A DNA stretch of 7,508 nucleotides from the NCBI GenBank assembly GCA_947463165.1, contig CANHSW010000101.1:1-7508 (forward strand), read 5' to 3'. The position numbers were made by a program, and so were the translations under genes. The notes below the pieces were generated by a model. The model saw only the letters and a list, made by a program, of their open reading frames with translations, did no database searches and was not told the DNA's origin. This DNA is from Cyanobacteriota bacterium (GTDB lineage Bacteria > Cyanobacteriota > Cyanobacteriia > PCC-6307 > Cyanobiaceae). Of the stretch, positions 5,406 through 7,508 are shown piece after piece; within the stretch, counting starts at the first letter, position 1; each line of letters opens with the position of its first letter.

Positions 5406-5817
5406 TATCCCCGTTTTCGTCTACGGCACGCTCAAACGGGGCCATGCCAATCACCGCTGGCTGGCAAGGGCCCGCTGGCATGGCCCGGCCGCCATGGAGG
5501 GCCTGCGACTTCACGATTTAGGCCCATTCCCGATGGCGGTGCAGGTGAGGCCTCAAGAGGCGGCCGGCTGCCGGCTGCAGGGCGAACTGGTGTGGGTGGA
5601 CCAGGCCTGTCTGGCCCAGCTCGATCAGCTGGAGGCGGTGCCGCGGCTCTATGGCCGGCTGTGGTGGCCCTTGGTGGGCGGTGGCATGGCCTGGGTGTAC
5701 GTGGGTCGCAGCGCCCAAGTGCGCCACTCACCGGTGCTCGCCGCAGGACTTTGGCTTGGGCCCAGGGCTGGCAGGCGCTGCCCCCATGGAGCGCTTGCCT
5801 GTGGAAAGCCTGCCTAG
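5371..5817 (+). CDS. Gamma-glutamylcyclotransferase-like protein (AIG2/GGCT fold)
   Basis: From the ATG at 5371 the product has 148 residues. PVFVYGTLKRG (14-24) is the hallmark Tyr-Gly-Thr-Leu substrate-binding motif of the gamma-glutamylcyclotransferase/AIG2-like fold. The sequence continues with the usual HDLGPFPMAV segment, a GELVWVD strand, and LDQLEAVPRLYGR, whose Glu88 is the expected catalytic acid/base. AWVYVG is the last core strand. Family members cyclise gamma-glutamyl peptides to 5-oxoproline or act on related gamma-glutamyl amines; the exact substrate is not shown here. No signal peptide is seen, so it is cytosolic. An in-frame ATG at 5317 would add 18 unconvincing residues. AGGG just before 5371 is a plausible ribosome binding site. 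The C-terminal 25 residues (Gly/Arg/Cys rich) do not look typical, so a late frameshift is possible. The gene converges with the 5829-7508 gene across an 11-base gap. Confidence 0.8.
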   Translation: MVIESKEATTGIIPVFVYGTLKRGHANHRWLARARWHGPAAMEGLRLHDLGPFPMAVQVRPQEAAGCRLQGELVWVDQACLAQLDQLEAVPRLYGRLWWPLVGGGMAWVYVGRSAQVRHSPVLAAGLWLGPRAGRRCPHGALACGKPA

Positions 5818-5828
5818 GGGGCGCTTGC

Positions 5829-7508
5829 TTAGGGAGATATGGCCACCAGCCAGCGACCGGCCGCCGCCAGTAGCACACAGCTGCCGCTAGCCAGGGTCAA
5901 CCTCCAGCCCGCCTGGGGCCCCAGCCGGCGCATCATCACCAGGCTGCCCAGCAGACCCACCAGCAGCACCAGGCTCTGGCAGAAGGCCACCACATGGGGA
6001 TCGGCGCTCCAGCCAGGCCAAGCCAGGCCGATACTCACCGGCATTACCAGGCCCGCCTCGCTTAGGCCGAGCGGCAGGTGTCTTGCCAGCAGCAGGCCCC
6101 ACAGCAGCGGCAGCAGCGCATAGAGCAGGAGCCGGCGCTGGCGGGCAGGGGCGATCGGTCGCAGCAGTAGGAAGCCCGCCGCGGGCAGGGCCAAGGTGGC
6201 TGTGGCGATCGCCAGCCGCGGCAGCAGGGGCCCTTCATGGAGGGAGCTTGGCGCCCAGGCCAGCCAGCCCCACAGTCTTTGCCAGTTGTGCAAGCACACC
6301 CCGCCGGCCAGCACCAGGATCAGCCCCGCCTCAGCGGCTGGAGGTTGCATATCCCGCTGTAGATCGGCCGCTGGTGGTCGCACTCTCAATTGCACTGAGC
6401 GGTGGGGACAGGCCTGGGCGCAGGTGAGGCAGAGCACGCAGTTGCGGTTGTCTGCCAGATGGGCCGGATGGGTGGCGAGCGGACAGCCCGGCGTGGCCAG
6501 CCCTTCCCCCACCGCAGGCCCGCCTTTGAAACAGCCATAGCTGCTGCAGCTGCCGCTGCAGGTGCCCACCTGGGCGCGCAGTTCAGTGATCGCCAACTTG
6601 GCGAACAGGCCGTTCATGCCCCCCACCGGACACAAATAACGGCACCAGAAGCGCTTCTCAAACAGCAGCGAGCCCAGCACCGCCCCGGCCGTGATCAGCA
6701 GTAGCAGGGTGCTGCTGCGCCAGGCGCTGTTCTCCAGGTTCGCCAATTCCTCCCAGAGCAGGATGCAGGCGAAACCGGCCGCCAGCAGGGGTGCCCCCCA
6801 GCTATCGCTGTCCCCCCGCGGCCAGGGGCGGGGCCGCCAGCCCAGGCGGCCCGCCAGCCACTGCACGATTTCGCCCCACACCATGAAGGGGCAAAAGGAG
6901 CACCACAGACGGCCCACCAGCGGATAGGTGATCAAAATCAGCGGCCACCACCAGGCCCAAAACAGGTTCAAGGCACCGTTGTGGGCCCTGTCTTGGGGGC
7001 CCAGCCACAGCCACAGGTTCACCAGCACAAATATCCAGCTGACCAGCCCGAACAGCAGCGTGTTCCAGAGCCTGGGGGAGCGCATCCAGTTGCGCAGCGC
7101 CGGTTTCCAGCGCCAGAGATCAAACCGGGGTCGGTGGTTGCGCTCGTCGGTCCAAAACACATCCTCCGGCAGCTCTGCCGGCTGTTGCGGCTCGGCAGAC
7201 TCTTGCAGCCCCTGGCGGCGGGCCTGTTGCATCGCCCGATAGATGAGCACCTCCAACTCGCGTAAGTTGTTGGGGAAGTCGTAGCTCTGCAGTCGCTTAA
7301 TTACCGTTTCCGGTACCCGCGGTGCTGGCCGCCAGCCCAGCTTGAGACTGCGCTGGCGGACGCCGTAGCGCAGCCATTCCCCCAGATCTTGGCGCCGCAC
7401 CCGCAGCGGTGGTACCCGGATCAGTTTGCAGTGGCGATCCAGCAGCGGCGCTGCCGTCTCGGTGGTGAAAAACAGCCTGCCGCTGAATTGTCTGATCGCC
7501 CCCGCCCC
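5829..7508 (-). CDS. Fusion: sigma-54-activator-type AAA+ end + NapH/NosR-like membrane 4Fe-4S protein (5' end outside window)
   Basis: The frame is open from the right edge, giving 559 codons to the TAA at 5829; the real start is beyond 7508. Residues 1-100 match the end of a sigma-54-interaction AAA+ domain: GRLFFTTE, then VPPLRVRRQDL (family PPLReR..DI), then LQSYDFPNNLREL (family WPGNvREL). A linker and the first membrane span (about 147-170) follow. RLWCSFCP (CxxCP, near 6900) and FWCRYLCP (CxxxCP, near 6640) follow membrane segments, as in NapH/NosR polyferredoxins. CVLCLTCAQACP (near 6440-6405) is a complete 4Fe-4S motif. Cys at about 6560, 6548, 6533 and 6485 could bind a second cluster. 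About five more hydrophobic spans complete the C-terminus. The likely role is membrane electron transfer or redox sensing tied to an ATPase domain (inference). The AAA+ part is divergent: the segment expected to carry FReDLyyRL is shortened. Confidence 0.8.
   Translation of the reverse strand, partial: GAGAIRQFSGRLFFTTETAAPLLDRHCKLIRVPPLRVRRQDLGEWLRYGVRQRSLKLGWRPAPRVPETVIKRLQSYDFPNNLRELEVLIYRAMQQARRQGLQESAEPQQPAELPEDVFWTDERNHRPRFDLWRWKPALRNWMRSPRLWNTLLFGLVSWIFVLVNLWLWLGPQDRAHNGALNLFWAWWWPLILITYPLVGRLWCSFCPFMVWGEIVQWLAGRLGWRPRPWPRGDSDSWGAPLLAAGFACILLWEELANLENSAWRSSTLLLLITAGAVLGSLLFEKRFWCRYLCPVGGMNGLFAKLAITELRAQVGTCSGSCSSYGCFKGGPAVGEGLATPGCPLATHPAHLADNRNCVLCLTCAQACPHRSVQLRVRPPAADLQRDMQPPAAEAGLILVLAGGVCLHNWQRLWGWLAWAPSSLHEGPLLPRLAIATATLALPAAGFLLLRPIAPARQRRLLLYALLPLLWGLLLARHLPLGLSEAGLVMPVSIGLAWPGWSADPHVVAFCQSLVLLVGLLGSLVMMRRLGPQAGWRLTLASGSCVLLAAAGRWLVAISP
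6204..6213. repeat. HIP1-type palindrome GGCGATCGCC
   Basis: GGCGATCGCC contains the HIP1 octamer GCGATCGC, which is highly over-represented in many cyanobacterial genomes. It lies inside the coding sequence of the membrane iron-sulfur fusion. One copy is only a mild pointer to cyanobacterial origin. Confidence 0.6.

Noticed and set aside
5304..5890. Other frames overlapping the cyclotransferase-like gene on both strands (5304-5873 plus, 5432-5878 minus)
   Set aside because: They are Pro/Arg/Ala-rich GC-driven frames; only the frame with VFVYGTLKRG and LDQLEAVPRLY has family motifs.
1..7508. Defence island, CRISPR array, prophage or transposon
   Set aside because: No spaced direct repeats, recombinase, transposase, nuclease or terminal inverted repeats could be recognised anywhere in the window.

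Overview
The window looks like a piece of a cyanobacterial chromosome, most likely from the high-GC Synechococcus/Cyanobium (picocyanobacterial) group. Three observations point this way. Two exported hydrolases carry the DUF1400 N-terminal domain, which is typical of cyanobacteria. A perfect HIP1-type palindrome (GGCGATCGCC) lies at 6204-6213. Genes are small, tightly packed and often exported. No rRNA, tRNA, CRISPR array, insertion sequence, integrase or phage gene could be recognised. Species identity is inference.

Left part (1-2891, all supported genes on the minus strand). From right to left these are: a small exported helical protein with a Cys pair (2364-2891); a gap with two sets of short tandem repeats (2151-2226); a candidate 37-residue protein (1976-2089); and a cytosolic lipase-like alpha/beta hydrolase (1353-1979, TTG start overlapping the stop of the 37-residue frame as TTGA). 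After a 252-base gap come an exported 157-residue protein of unknown function (627-1100) and, 4 bases further on, the N-terminal part of a DUF1400 hydrolase that runs off the window at base 1.

Middle (2892-5285). A repeat-bearing gap and a possible 63-residue single-span membrane protein (3067-3258, minus) precede a gene-poor stretch. A second, complete DUF1400 alpha/beta hydrolase follows on the plus strand (about 3792-5285). It has an intact catalytic Ser/Asp/His set. It is a paralogue of the protein at the left edge, so the window carries two DUF1400 enzymes and one lipase-like enzyme. GC content rises sharply inside this gene, near the boundary between DUF1400 and the hydrolase fold.

Right part (5286-7508). 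A near-perfect palindrome contains the stop of the hydrolase and the stop of a possible 36-residue membrane protein on the other strand. A gamma-glutamylcyclotransferase-like gene (5371-5817, plus) follows. It converges on a large minus-strand gene (5829-7508) that enters from beyond the right edge. That gene encodes an unusual fusion: the end of a divergent sigma-54-activator-type AAA+ ATPase domain joined to a NapH/NosR-like multi-span membrane iron-sulfur protein. This is the most interesting object in the window, because cyanobacteria are generally held to lack sigma-54.

The genes do not form one obvious pathway. The common theme is exported or membrane proteins and ester/thioester-type hydrolases. 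I see no convincing evidence for a new defence or mobile system.
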